From positions 62,001-126,000 of the forward strand of contig JACJGO010000002.1 in assembly GCA_014163555.1 (NCBI GenBank): DNA of 64,000 nucleotides, in the 5' to 3' direction. Numbering within the stretch: position 1 is the stretch's first letter; the number at the start of each line of letters is the position of its first letter. Made by a program: the position numbers and the translations under genes. The stretch is from Flavisolibacter longurius (GTDB lineage: Bacteria; Bacteroidota; Bacteroidia; Chitinophagales; Chitinophagaceae). The notes under the pieces were generated by a model that was not told where the DNA came from, did no database searches, and was given only the letters and a program-made list of their open reading frames with translations. Shown piece by piece: positions 48,941-57,304 of the stretch.

Positions 48941-49953
48941 ACATTCAGTTTACAGCTTGCGATCGACATATCGTCGGTATTGCGTGCATACTCTTTGAAA
49001 AGTACTGCATTCAGCAATGAAAGGTCGTTTCGTAAAATGCCCGGAAACTTCAGGACATCCCATTTCGATTTCAGGCCATCGCTGCAAAGAATAATGCACT
49101 GGCCCTTTTCGTACGGAATCTCCTGGTCGTTCATGGAGTTGGGCATGTTAAGTCCAACAATCCCGTTGTAGGGGTTGTGGTTTTTTATAAGGGTAGGACC
49201 GAAAAAGCGGGTGCTGATATTGCCAACACCGCAAATCTTCCAGCTTTTTTCCTTGATATGAAAAACAGCGACCGTGGCTACCAGGCCACGGGTTCGTTTC
49301 ACATGCTGGTTGATGTACCGCAGAATTTCCACGGCACTGTCTTCCGGGCAAAGCTTAAAGGCTTCGATGGCTTTTTGTACAGCGAGGGCGGCGTCCTTGC
49401 CGTGGCCCAGGCCATCGCCCAAAAACAGCTTGATATGTTCTTTTGTTTGTTTGTAATAAAAGCCGTCGCCACACTCCTCCTCTCCCGGCTTGGGCACAAC
49501 AAACGACCGGATCTCTACGGGATCAAGCCTTTTTTCCGGGGAAATTTCTTTTGTAAAAATGCGGCAGAGTAAAATGGTGCCCCAGCCTTTTTGCGTGAAC
49601 ACCTGGAACTGGTGCGAAAGCCGCCGGATGGCGCCCAGGCCCTGTCCCAGTGAATTTTTGGTGCTGGCCCCGTCCTGCATCATGGCCCGCAGGTCGGTTA
49701 TGCCCGGGCCGCTGTCGATGGCAATGATCTCGATGCCCTGGAGGCCTTTTTCCTCTACGAGCTTTACGAACACTTCTCCTCCGCCGGCATGACGGGCCAG
49801 GTTGGAAACAATTTCGGCTACGATGATGTCAATCTCACCAATCCGCCGGGCACTGAACTTTGCTTCCACCGCCAGTGCATGCACGCTTTTTTTCAGGATG
49901 GCGAAATAACTGCGGTCGGCCGCATTTAACCGAAAATGCACTGCGTTAACCAT
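48937..49953 (-). CDS. RsbT-like ATPase fused to SpoIIE/RsbX-type phosphatase
   Basis: A 338-residue protein with two domains. Residues about 1-135 are an anti-sigma-type HATPase with an intact ATP site: IDIIVAEIVSNLARHAGGGE (Asn51), IDSGPGITD (Asp80-Gly84) and STKNSLGQGLGAIRRLS (lid). Residues about 145-338 form a PP2C/SpoIIE phosphatase of the RsbX type: KLFLGDGLGHGKDAALA (Asp180), CIILCSDGLKSKWD and the C-terminal RNTDDMSIAS. RsbX dephosphorylates stressosome STAS proteins and resets them. The fused ATPase may add its own serine kinase activity or docking. It overlaps the downstream kinase gene by four bases (ATGA) and the RsbT gene upstream by eight. Confidence 0.9.
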   Translation of the reverse strand: MVNAVHFRLNAADRSYFAILKKSVHALAVEAKFSARRIGEIDIIVAEIVSNLARHAGGGEVFVKLVEEKGLQGIEIIAIDSGPGITDLRAMMQDGASTKNSLGQGLGAIRRLSHQFQVFTQKGWGTILLCRIFTKEISPEKRLDPVEIRSFVVPKPGEEECGDGFYYKQTKEHIKLFLGDGLGHGKDAALAVQKAIEAFKLCPEDSAVEILRYINQHVKRTRGLVATVAVFHIKEKSWKICGVGNISTRFFGPTLIKNHNPYNGIVGLNMPNSMNDQEIPYEKGQCIILCSDGLKSKWDVLKFPGILRNDLSLLNAVLFKEYARNTDDMSIASCKLNV

Positions 49954-50359
49954 TCTTCCACTTTATAACAGTCACCGTTGTTCCTTTACCGACTACGCTC
50001 TGGATGTCAAATTCACTGACAAGGCGTTTGGCCCCGGGAAGCCCGAGCCCCAGGCTTTTGCCGGTGGAGTAGCCATCTTTCATGGCCAGCGGAATGTCTT
50101 TAATGCCCGGGCCCTTGTCCTGAAAGGTCAGCCGGATGCCGTTTTCGCGGCCCTTGCTCACCACTTCAATCAGCGTAGTGCCGCCGCCGGCGTATTTCAG
50201 CATGTTCCGCACCAGTTCGGAAGCGGCCGTAATTAGTTTGGTCTGGTTCACCAGGCTCATCCCGATCTTGACGGCGTATTCTTTTACACGGTTTCGAAAC
50301 GGCACAACATCCTGTTCACGCTGGATGGGTAAACTGTCTTTATTCAGTACCACTATCAT
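49946..50359 (-). CDS. rsbT: RsbT-type serine kinase (stressosome switch)
   Basis: A 137-residue GHKL-type protein kinase. The ATP site is intact: N-box AASELVRNMLKYAGGG (Asn52), G1 box FQDKGPGIKD (Asp81-Gly85), and lid YSTGKSLGLGLPGAKRLV (98-113). In stressosomes RsbT phosphorylates RsbS and RsbR and is then released to act on a downstream partner. The canonical partner RsbU is not in this window. The start is taken at 50359 (MIVVLNKD), the usual RsbT opening; another ATG at 50386 would add nine residues and a longer overlap with rsbS. Confidence 0.9.
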   Translation of the reverse strand: MIVVLNKDSLPIQREQDVVPFRNRVKEYAVKIGMSLVNQTKLITAASELVRNMLKYAGGGTTLIEVVSKGRENGIRLTFQDKGPGIKDIPLAMKDGYSTGKSLGLGLPGAKRLVSEFDIQSVVGKGTTVTVIKWKNG

Positions 50360-50744
50360 CGCGTTCTTCCTCCCCCAAGTTTTCAAAAGAACCGATTTTA
50401 TGATGCAACAAAGCCATGCCTTTTTCTACGTTGAGTGCTGTGCTGACGCCCCGCAATTCGAGCCCCAGTTCAATGAGCGTAATGGCCACTGCGGGCTGCA
50501 TGCCCACCACTACGGTTTCGGCATCCATAATCTTGCTCATGTTGCCGATGTTGCCAATGATGCGGCCCATAAACGAATCGACAATCGACAAGGCGGAGAT
50601 GTCAATTAAAACGCCTCTTGCCCCCGTCTTGCTCACCATCTGTACCAGGTCACTTTCCAGGTTCAATGCAAGACGGTCATACAGATCTACCTGAATGGTT
50701 ACAAGTAGAAATTTGCCCATCTGCAGAATTGGTATTCTATCCAT
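50340..50744 (-). CDS. rsbS: RsbS-type STAS stressosome scaffold protein
   Basis: A 134-residue single STAS domain. It starts MDRIPILQMGKFLLVTIQVDLYDR, the hallmark of RsbS, and holds GVLIDISALSIVDSFMGRIIGNI with Ser57 in the place of the RsbS phosphorylation site. The next segment is ETVVVGMQPAVAITLIELGL. RsbS forms the core of the stressosome with RsbR and holds RsbT until stress. The ~15-residue acidic tail (GEEERDDSGTE) is longer than in Bacillus RsbS. Its end overlaps the rsbT start, and it begins six bases after the rsbR stop. Confidence 0.93.
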   Translation of the reverse strand: MDRIPILQMGKFLLVTIQVDLYDRLALNLESDLVQMVSKTGARGVLIDISALSIVDSFMGRIIGNIGNMSKIMDAETVVVGMQPAVAITLIELGLELRGVSTALNVEKGMALLHHKIGSFENLGEEERDDSGTE

Positions 50745-50750
50745 AAGAGG

Positions 50751-51617
50751 CTATAAGATTGATTTTTCTTTGGTGGTTTTTCTCACTTCCAGGTGGGTCA
50801 TGGTAAAGGCATATTTCAATGCACTGGCCAGGGTCGCCTTTGTGATGATGTTGGAAAGATCGATACCCAGGTGAACAACGGTTTGTGCAATCTCCGGACG
50901 AATGCCACTAATGATACATTCGGCACCCATCAGGCGGGTGGCACTAACGGTCTTGATCAGGTGTTGTGCTACCAGCGAATCCACGGCCGGCACACCGGAA
51001 ATATCCAAAATGGCAATGCTGCTGCCGGTTTCTACAATCTGCTGCAGCAGGTTCTCCATCACCACCTGTGTACGGGCACTGTCCAGCGTACCAATGATGG
51101 GCAAGGCCAGGATACCTTCCCATACTCGGATCACCGGTGTAGAGATCTCCGCAATTTCGTCGGTCTGGCGAAGGATCACTTCTTCCCGACCTTTGATAAA
51201 GGTTTCAAACGTGGCAATACCAAAGGAGTCAATCAGCTTACTCATTTTAATGGTAAGCGTGTACAGGGTAGCCGGATCGTTCTTGATCTCGTTCTGCAGC
51301 GCCTGCAGCAGGGAATCTTTCAGGCTGAACACATAAGCGCCGGTTTCGCGGGGCGAAAATCCCTGGCGTGCCCGGGAAATGGAAACCCCGGAAAGAATCT
51401 CCAGAACGGGATCAAAATCGCTGGCCAGTGTATCAGAAATGTTTCTGTCGTTGACGGTTTTGACCAATTCGTTCACCAACTCTTCCGACTGGCTGCGCAA
51501 ATCTTCATTGCTCATCAGGTCATCCCGCAGGCTTTCATCGGCCAACTGATTCTTCATCCACTGTTCTAAGATCTGCTTTTTGTTTTTCTGAAGCAGTTTG
51601 GAGATATCTACTTTCAT
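50751..51617 (-). CDS. rsbR: RsbR-type stressosome sensor (RsbRD N-terminal domain plus STAS)
   Basis: A 288-residue protein. Residues about 5-150 form an all-helical RsbRD-type sensor (LLQKNKKQILEQWMKNQLAD..., FSPRETGAYVFSLKDSLLQALQNEI) rather than the heme-free globin of Bacillus RsbRA. A linker helix (EEVILRQTDEIAEISTPVIRVWEGILALPIIGTLDSART) joins a C-terminal STAS domain with AILDISGVPAVDSLVAQHLIKTV and ECIISGIRPEIAQTVVHLGIDL. The two positions phosphorylated by RsbT on Thr in Bacillus appear as Ser214 (VDS) and Ser237 (ISG). First gene of the operon; the ATG at 51617 is preferred to an earlier in-frame one at 51752. Confidence 0.93.
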   Translation of the reverse strand: MKVDISKLLQKNKKQILEQWMKNQLADESLRDDLMSNEDLRSQSEELVNELVKTVNDRNISDTLASDFDPVLEILSGVSISRARQGFSPRETGAYVFSLKDSLLQALQNEIKNDPATLYTLTIKMSKLIDSFGIATFETFIKGREEVILRQTDEIAEISTPVIRVWEGILALPIIGTLDSARTQVVMENLLQQIVETGSSIAILDISGVPAVDSLVAQHLIKTVSATRLMGAECIISGIRPEIAQTVVHLGIDLSNIITKATLASALKYAFTMTHLEVRKTTKEKSIL

Positions 51618-52046
51618 ATTGTATAAAGGGGTCTTGTTTTTTGAAGACGGGCAAAGGGTAAATGTAGGAAAAAGCCGATGAACGGGAGATGATTCCTGCC
51701 GGTGAAAAAAAATTAAATCGGTGCGGCCGGTGGTTTGCTGTTCTTTACACAACTTCCTGCCTCTTATGGATTAACGGTGGGAACAATGATCAGATACCCG
51801 GCAATTTTGGGGCAACGCATTGTTTTGAACAAGAGCCGGAAAGATGTTTTTTCTGTATGCCGATAAACGTGTAACAAAAAAGGTTCCTGTCAGCAACTAT
51901 CTTTTGGTGAAGAAATCTTGCCGGTAAAATCAGCCTCTCTCCGCCAGTGGGTGGCGGTGAAATAAGTTTGGCCAGGTTCATTATTTTCTTTTTCTTCCTC
52001 TACCGGGAAAGCGTATTCGAAACTCTCACTTCTTAAAACAGACTGC
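51618..52046. other. Divergent control region of the stressosome operon and patatin gene
   Basis: About 430 bases between the divergent rsbR and cyclic-nucleotide/patatin genes. On the minus strand it contains TACCCTTTGCCC (51648-51659), which resembles a -7 box with one extra base; no firm -33/-7 pair was identified. No palindrome longer than seven bases, RNA motif or open frame with coding character was found. Confidence 0.4.
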
Positions 52047-53849
52047 TTGGAAAAGAATGCAACAGCCAACGCTCACTACCTCCATATATTAGAACACCTG
52101 TTTGAGGGCCTGGCAACCGATGCCCTGCAAACCATCTTGGATGCGGGGCAGAAGCACCGGCTGGAACCCGGCGATTACCTTTTTCAACAAGGCGACCGGA
52201 ACACGGCGCTTTATGTTGTGCTTTCCGGGCGGCTGCGGGCTGTGGTGCAGGATGGCAGCGGCATGCACATCCTGGGTGATATTGCCGAAGGAGAGCCCAC
52301 TGGCGAGTTTGCCCTTTTTACCAACGAGCCGCGCATGGCCTCCGTACTGGCCATCCGCAAAACAACGGTACTGGAAATCACAAAGGAAGAATACCTGGCC
52401 CTGGTGGCGCAAAACCCCGCCTTTGCCAGCACTCTCACTTCTTTCCTGATCAAACGGATGAAGCGAAACATCTTGGAGCAACACCTGAGTGCCACCCCCC
52501 GGAATATTGCCCTCATCAACCTGCAGGCCAGCCACGATATCAGCCCCTGGACAGATGATATCCAACGCACCCTTGCCGACAGCGGCATCCCGATCCGGAT
52601 CATTGACCACAACTCGCAGCCGGAAGCGCCACATGCCACCGTTTTCGATTCGCTGGAACAGCATAGTGGGCTCAATATCCTCGTATGCTCCGAAGAGCGT
52701 GCCGAGTGGTCAAGGCAAAGCCTGCTTTATGCCGACCTGGTGATTGTGGCCACGGATTTTAGGGCCGATCCCGGCCTCTACCCGATTGAAAAAGCCCTGG
52801 ACCTTTATACCCAAAGCATTTTAAACCGCAAGATCTACATTGTTTTTTTGCATGAAAACGTCAGTGAGTTGCCGCAGAAAACAGACCGCTGGCTGACACC
52901 CCGCAAGGTAAACCTGCACATTCATGTGCGCCGTAACCACCCCTCGGATATCCGCCGGTTTTGCCGCATTATTTCCAATCAGGCCGTAGGCGTTGTGCTG
53001 GGCGGCGGCGGGGCCAAGGGATATGCGCATGTAGGCGCCCTGCGGGCCCTGCTGGAAGCCGGCGTTGAGATCGACTTCCTGGGCGGCACCAGCGCCGGAG
53101 CCCTGTATGGCATTGCCATGAGCCATTGCGATTTTGATTTTGAAAAAATTGATGCGCTGTGTGCCGATTCGGCCCGCCGCCGGCTGACCACCAACGATTA
53201 TTCCTGGCCCCTTGTGTCGATTATGAGCGGACGGAAAATGACGCGTTTTATGCGGGATATGTTTGGCGATGCCGAACTGGAAGACATCTGGGTGAACTCC
53301 TACTGCGTGTCCACCAACTTTTCGGGCTCCGGCTCCCGGGTGCACGACCGGGGCCCCATCACCAAAATGGTGCAGGCCAGCATTGCCATCCCGGGGGTGT
53401 TCCCGCCGGTGGTGATTGAGCAGCAGTTGCATGTGGACGGCTGCGTGGTGGATAACCTGCCGGTGGAGCCAATGTACCGCTACCCGGTACGGCACATCAT
53501 TGCCATTTCGCTTTCTACCCTGTCGGCGCGGCGGGTGGATTATGCCGAAACGCCGACCGTGGGCATGCTGCTCTGGGACAGGATCACGGGCAGAAGGCGG
53601 TACCGGGTTCCGGGCATTGCCTCGCTGATCATTAATTCGCTGACACTGAACAGCCGGCAGCGGCAGGAAGCCACCAGGGCCAAGGTGTCGCTGTACATTG
53701 AAATGGACCTGAAAGGGATTGGCCTGCTGGATGATAAAAAATGGAGTTATACCCTGAAAAAAGGCCACGACCTAGTAAAGGCTTACCTGGAGACGCTGCC
53801 GGAAGAGGAAAAGTTTTGGTTGAAAAAAGATTGGGGGAGGAATAGATGA
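52047..53849 (+). CDS. Cyclic-nucleotide-binding patatin-like phospholipase (NTE type)
   Basis: A 600-residue protein. Residues about 15-130 form a cNMP-binding domain (LEPGDYLFQQGDRNTALYVVLSGRLRAVV, GEPTGEFALFTNEPRMASVLAIRKTTVLEITKEEY). A middle Rossmann-like region (about 150-305) follows. Residues about 312-500 form a patatin domain with the oxyanion-hole GGGGAKG (319-325), nucleophile Ser349 in GTSAG and catalytic Asp464 in VDGCVVDNLPV. The architecture matches bacterial neuropathy-target-esterase homologues that hydrolyse lysophospholipids. No membrane helix. The start is a TTG at 52047; no ATG exists upstream in frame before a stop at 51963. Divergent from the stressosome operon. Confidence 0.9.
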   Translation: MEKNATANAHYLHILEHLFEGLATDALQTILDAGQKHRLEPGDYLFQQGDRNTALYVVLSGRLRAVVQDGSGMHILGDIAEGEPTGEFALFTNEPRMASVLAIRKTTVLEITKEEYLALVAQNPAFASTLTSFLIKRMKRNILEQHLSATPRNIALINLQASHDISPWTDDIQRTLADSGIPIRIIDHNSQPEAPHATVFDSLEQHSGLNILVCSEERAEWSRQSLLYADLVIVATDFRADPGLYPIEKALDLYTQSILNRKIYIVFLHENVSELPQKTDRWLTPRKVNLHIHVRRNHPSDIRRFCRIISNQAVGVVLGGGGAKGYAHVGALRALLEAGVEIDFLGGTSAGALYGIAMSHCDFDFEKIDALCADSARRRLTTNDYSWPLVSIMSGRKMTRFMRDMFGDAELEDIWVNSYCVSTNFSGSGSRVHDRGPITKMVQASIAIPGVFPPVVIEQQLHVDGCVVDNLPVEPMYRYPVRHIIAISLSTLSARRVDYAETPTVGMLLWDRITGRRRYRVPGIASLIINSLTLNSRQRQEATRAKVSLYIEMDLKGIGLLDDKKWSYTLKKGHDLVKAYLETLPEEEKFWLKKDWGRNR

Positions 53850-54660
53850 AGTAATAGTAGCGCTGCTTGCTTGTCATCCCGAGGAACGAGGGATTTTTGG
53901 ATTGTAGTATAAGCGGCCTTTGATGGCAGGCAGGTTTTTCTTTGGTTTGTTTTCCACCTTTTGTCTTCGACACAAAAGGTGGAGCCAAAAAGTCAAGAAA
54001 AAGGCAAATGCTCCGCTGCCTTTTCCGGGCCGGCGCACAACAGGCATGCATTACAGGTTGCTTGTATTCTTATGTACGCAGTCTTTCTATTTAGCCACAT
54101 TGGTTACTACAGGTTACATGAGGCTATTTTACTTTACTGCTAATATAGCAAGCTACTGCAGGCGCTGTATTGCGCTACTCTTTTCCTACAGCAAAAAGAA
54201 GCGTTAGCCCATGCGCAATAAGGCGCTGAACCCGTGGGATATGAGCGATGTAAACATGCTATGTACTCTCCATTGAAAATTGAATATTGCGTGTTGATCA
54301 TTGAACATTTGTATCTGAAGTTTGAGATTGAGAAGTTCATAAGCGAAATGGAGTTTTGTTTTTATCCTAAACCCATTGGTTTTGCTTCAGCAGCCATCCC
54401 CTCCCGGATGAGCGACCTTAGGTTTGTTTGTGCTGTAAAGAATCGGGGCGGGTTTGCTGAAAAGGCAACATGCCACCTAGAACAGGCGCCTGGCATCGCC
54501 TTCCTTTGAGGATAAAATCTACAGTTGCCTTGCCAATGTTTTTGATCGGGGCATGAATCTTCGCATAAGAAAGGACAAACGGCAGGCATTGCTAGGCGGG
54601 AAAGAACCGGCAGAACCATCCGGCAAGTTGAAAACAAGGCCAGGTGCGGTTATCCCTACA
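53850..54660. other. Intergenic region with repeat remnants
   Basis: About 810 bases without a convincing gene. It starts with a CTTGTCATCCCGAGGAACGAGG-type stretch (53871-53893), a dispersed-repeat-like sequence, then the hairpin at 53953-53983. After that come weak frames such as 53920-54207 and 54362-54637 whose products have no domain and lie over the repeats. The segment 54180-54360 is AT-rich. Confidence 0.45.
53953..53983. repeat. 12-bp inverted repeat hairpin
   Basis: TCCACCTTTTGT (53953-53964), loop CTTCGAC, ACAAAAGGTGGA (53972-53983), followed by GCCAAAAAGTCAAG. The full motif has the look of a dispersed repeat rather than a terminator, because no T-run follows on the plus strand. 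Confidence 0.6.
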
Positions 54661-55128
54661 CTAATTCAGCAGCGATAACCCAAGGCTGCTCAAATAAGCA
54701 CCAATGGCCATGATCACACAGGAAATAAGGGTACCCAGGGTAATGGCCAGGAAAGCTTTCTTTCGCTCGATCTTAAAAAGAGCGGCCGCAATGGTACCTG
54801 TATACGCACCGGTGCCCGGCAGCGGAACCATCACAAATACCATCAGACCCCAAAAGCCGTATTTCTGAATATTGCCGCCGGCGCTCCTTTTGGCAATGCG
54901 GGAAAAGCGGATCATGCCCTTTTTATAGAGGGTGTAGGGCCAAAGCTTTTGGTGGAACCGATCGATAAGCCACATAAACAGGGGATATACCAGGAGGTTG
55001 CCCCCCAGCCCCACGGCAAAGGCCAGGAGAAAATGCACATCGTTAAATACAGCATAGGGAATTCCCAGGCGGGCTTCGCCAAAGGGTGAAAGGCTAAAAA
55101 GGAAAGTATAAAAAAGAATTTTCAGCAT
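54661..55128 (-). CDS. Small multidrug-export-family membrane protein
   Basis: A 155-residue inner-membrane protein. It carries the pattern of the putative small multi-drug export family: SPFGEARLGIPYAVF (about 13-27), LLAFAVGLGGNLLVYPLFMWLID, YGFWGLMVFVMVPLPGTGAYTGTIAAALF and a final helix LGTLISCVIMAIGAYLSSLGLSLL. The PLPGTGAYTG loop is diagnostic. The family name rests on weak evidence for drug export, so transport of a specific compound is not claimed. The ATG at 55128 (MLKILFYTF) is preferred to 55209, which adds a segment without family match. Confidence 0.85.
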   Translation of the reverse strand: MLKILFYTFLFSLSPFGEARLGIPYAVFNDVHFLLAFAVGLGGNLLVYPLFMWLIDRFHQKLWPYTLYKKGMIRFSRIAKRSAGGNIQKYGFWGLMVFVMVPLPGTGAYTGTIAAALFKIERKKAFLAITLGTLISCVIMAIGAYLSSLGLSLLN

Positions 55129-55247
55129 AATGGTTTCGTGGCTGCAAGGTAGCCCCTGTATAGCGTAAAGCAAAGGTGAAGCTGCCGTTTTAACGATTAG
55201 AAAAGACAATACAGGCAGGCGTACCGGCCCTGACCTTTAGTAAAAAG

Positions 55248-55940
55248 CTATAGCTCATCGAGACAATTTCTATAGCCCCTGCCAATGGGAATGGTTATCC
55301 CGTTCACCTCTACTTCTTCGGCTGTATAGGCATCTACCCTGCTGACTGAAATAATGAACGACCGATGGATGCGCTTGAAAAGGGAGGGCGGCAAAAGCGA
55401 CTCGATTTCGTGGGTACTCATTTTTGGCAGGTACGCTCCTTTTACCGTCACCAGCTTGATATACTCCCGCTGGCTTTCAATATAGATAATGTCGGAGAAC
55501 AGGATCTTTACTTTTTTTTTCTGTACGGTTATAAAGAGGTGGTCTTTGGGCTCACTGCTTTCGCCCTGCAACAGCTTGTCGCCAAGGCCTTTTTTTACCT
55601 TGTTCACGGCAATTAAAAAACGTTCAAACTCGATGGGCTTTAAGAGATAGTCCGTCACGTTCAGGCTATAGCCTTCCACCGCGTACTGGTGGTAGGCCGT
55701 GGTGATGATAACGGCTGGCGGCTGCGTAAGAGTTTTCAAAAATGCCATACCCTTTAGTTTGGGCAGGTGGATGTCCAGGAAAAGGAGATCAACCGGATGA
55801 TCCCGCAGGTAATCGGTGGCCAGCAGGGCGTCTTTGAACGTAGCCAGCAGTTCCAGAAAGGGTACCTGGGCTATGTAGTCGGTCAATACTTTTACAGCCA
55901 GAGGCTCATCTTCGATAACGATGCAGGTTAGTTTAGACAT
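55248..55940 (-). CDS. LytTR-family response regulator
   Basis: A 230-residue regulator. The receiver domain has the acidic pair Glu10-Asp11, phosphoacceptor Asp56 in LLFLDIHLPKLKG and Lys in YLLKPIEF. The LytTR DNA-binding domain covers about 130-230 (DHLFITVQKKKVKILFSDIIYIESQREYIKLVTV, LFKRIHRSFIISVSRVDAYTAEEVEVNGITIPIGRGYR). It is the partner of the LytS-type kinase just upstream, overlapping its stop by eight bases (ATGTCTAA). This repeats the arrangement of the pair at 6371-8237. The first in-frame ATG (55970) lies inside the kinase gene and is rejected. Confidence 0.93.
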   Translation of the reverse strand: MSKLTCIVIEDEPLAVKVLTDYIAQVPFLELLATFKDALLATDYLRDHPVDLLFLDIHLPKLKGMAFLKTLTQPPAVIITTAYHQYAVEGYSLNVTDYLLKPIEFERFLIAVNKVKKGLGDKLLQGESSEPKDHLFITVQKKKVKILFSDIIYIESQREYIKLVTVKGAYLPKMSTHEIESLLPPSLFKRIHRSFIISVSRVDAYTAEEVEVNGITIPIGRGYRNCLDEL

Positions 55941-56976
55941 GGCTGGCCAGGTTGATGTGTAAGGTAGCAATAAAGCGGTCCTTTTCCTGCTGCACCGACA
56001 AGGCGTAATCGGTGTACAGCAACTCTAGTTGTCGCCTGAGGTTGGAAAGTCCGATGTTTTCCCTTACCTCTTTTTCTGCGGCCTCCTCTCCGGTGGAATT
56101 CTTCACGACAAAGGTGAGCCGGCGCTGTTTTACCGAAAGATGGATGTCGACAAAGGGCTGTCCCCGTGTTTCGGATGCACCGTGCTTAAAGGCATTCTCC
56201 ACCAGCGGCATGAGCAGCAAGGGCGGCAAGGCCTGGCGCATTTCCTCTACGTCCTGCGTGAAGGCTAGCCGCAGCGATTCATCATAACGGAGACGCTCAA
56301 GGGCAATGTAATCGTCTATGATTTTCAACTCCTGCTCAATGCTGCTATAAGCGCTGCCTGCTTCGTAGAGCATGAACCGCAAGATTTTGGAAAGACGCAG
56401 AATGGCTTCCGGCGCCAGGTCTGATTTGTCCCTTGCCAGCGCATAAATATTGTTCAGGGTATTGAACAAAAAATGCGGGTTGGTTTGCGATTTCAGGTAA
56501 TTCAGTTCGGCTTCCTGCTTTTCGATACGCAGTTGCTGCGCCATCCTTTTCAGCTTGCGGTGGTCGTAGGTGTAGCGGATCACACCAAAAAAGAAAACTG
56601 AAAAAAAGCTATACGGCGCATGGTATTGCACACCGACCATAACCGAAGGATGGTTGCGGAGTGCCGTGTAAATACTTAGGTGAATGCCGGTCGATCGCCA
56701 TGCATACAGCCCAAAGGAGTACAGCATCAGGAGAGCCCAGATAAGAAAACTGCCAACGAGCAGCCGTTTCCAGGTGAATTTGATGAACGGCAAGGTGTAT
56801 TCGTAAAGAATAAAATTGAGGATAACCAAATAGCTGATCAGCCAAAGGTTGTTGACAACTCTTTTGAAAAAGCTTTCCGGCGTATTCAACGCATCGATCA
56901 GGAGCCACAGGGCTAGGTACGCGGCCCCGATGCCAAGGTACAAGCGAATGCGTTTTTTATCCAGGGAAAGGTTCAT
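55933..56976 (-). CDS. LytS-type sensor histidine kinase
   Basis: A 347-residue membrane kinase. Four predicted helices lie in the first ~135 residues (RLYLGIGAAYLALWLLIDAL, LWLISYLVILNFILYEY, LLVGSFLIWALLMLYSFGLYAW, YSFFSVFFFGVIRYTY). A short coiled coil follows, then the kinase signature SQTNPHFLFNTLNNIYAL with His168. The ATPase shows PLVENAFKHG and NIGLSNLRRQLELLY. This is the LytS/YehU group, which controls a LytTR partner, here the next gene with an eight-base overlap. No sensor domain beyond the membrane part is visible, so the signal is unknown. Confidence 0.92.
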   Translation of the reverse strand: MNLSLDKKRIRLYLGIGAAYLALWLLIDALNTPESFFKRVVNNLWLISYLVILNFILYEYTLPFIKFTWKRLLVGSFLIWALLMLYSFGLYAWRSTGIHLSIYTALRNHPSVMVGVQYHAPYSFFSVFFFGVIRYTYDHRKLKRMAQQLRIEKQEAELNYLKSQTNPHFLFNTLNNIYALARDKSDLAPEAILRLSKILRFMLYEAGSAYSSIEQELKIIDDYIALERLRYDESLRLAFTQDVEEMRQALPPLLLMPLVENAFKHGASETRGQPFVDIHLSVKQRRLTFVVKNSTGEEAAEKEVRENIGLSNLRRQLELLYTDYALSVQQEKDRFIATLHINLASHV

Positions 56977-57304
56977 GCTGCTTTTTCTGTCAACTAAATA
57001 TCGGGAAATCTCTTTCGGCGGCGGGCCCCGTCTACAGATGCCAGCTTAAGGTAAACCAATGGCCTTACAATGTCAACAGGATGCAGAGAATAAGAGCGGT
57101 AACCGCCCCATCATGCGGTCCCGTTGCTTGGGCTTTGTGAGCCCGGTTGCCGTCAACTTACCGTTTGTAGACGATGATCCGTTGTTTGTTGACAGGCGCG
57201 TTTTCACCGACCCGGATTCGGTTATTCTTGTAGCGGACAGGCCAAATCGTCCGAAAAAACACCTGTCCGCTCTACACACATCCCTTCATCTCAAAGCAAA
57301 ATGT
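56977..57304. other. Divergent intergenic region
   Basis: About 330 bases between the LytS-type kinase and the haloperoxidase-like gene. A plus frame extends the latter upstream from 57059, but the added residues show no signal peptide or domain. No clear promoter pair, RNA motif or strong palindrome was found. Confidence 0.4.

Noticed and set aside
52821-53768. Minus-strand frame of 315 codons inside the patatin gene
   Set aside because: The plus strand carries complete cNMP and patatin motifs; the antisense product is His/Pro/Gln-rich shadow sequence.
55129-55247. Possible link of the small multidrug-export gene to the LytS/LytTR pair
   Set aside because: Same strand and close, but the 119-base gap and lack of LytTR-site repeats give no support for a functional pairing.
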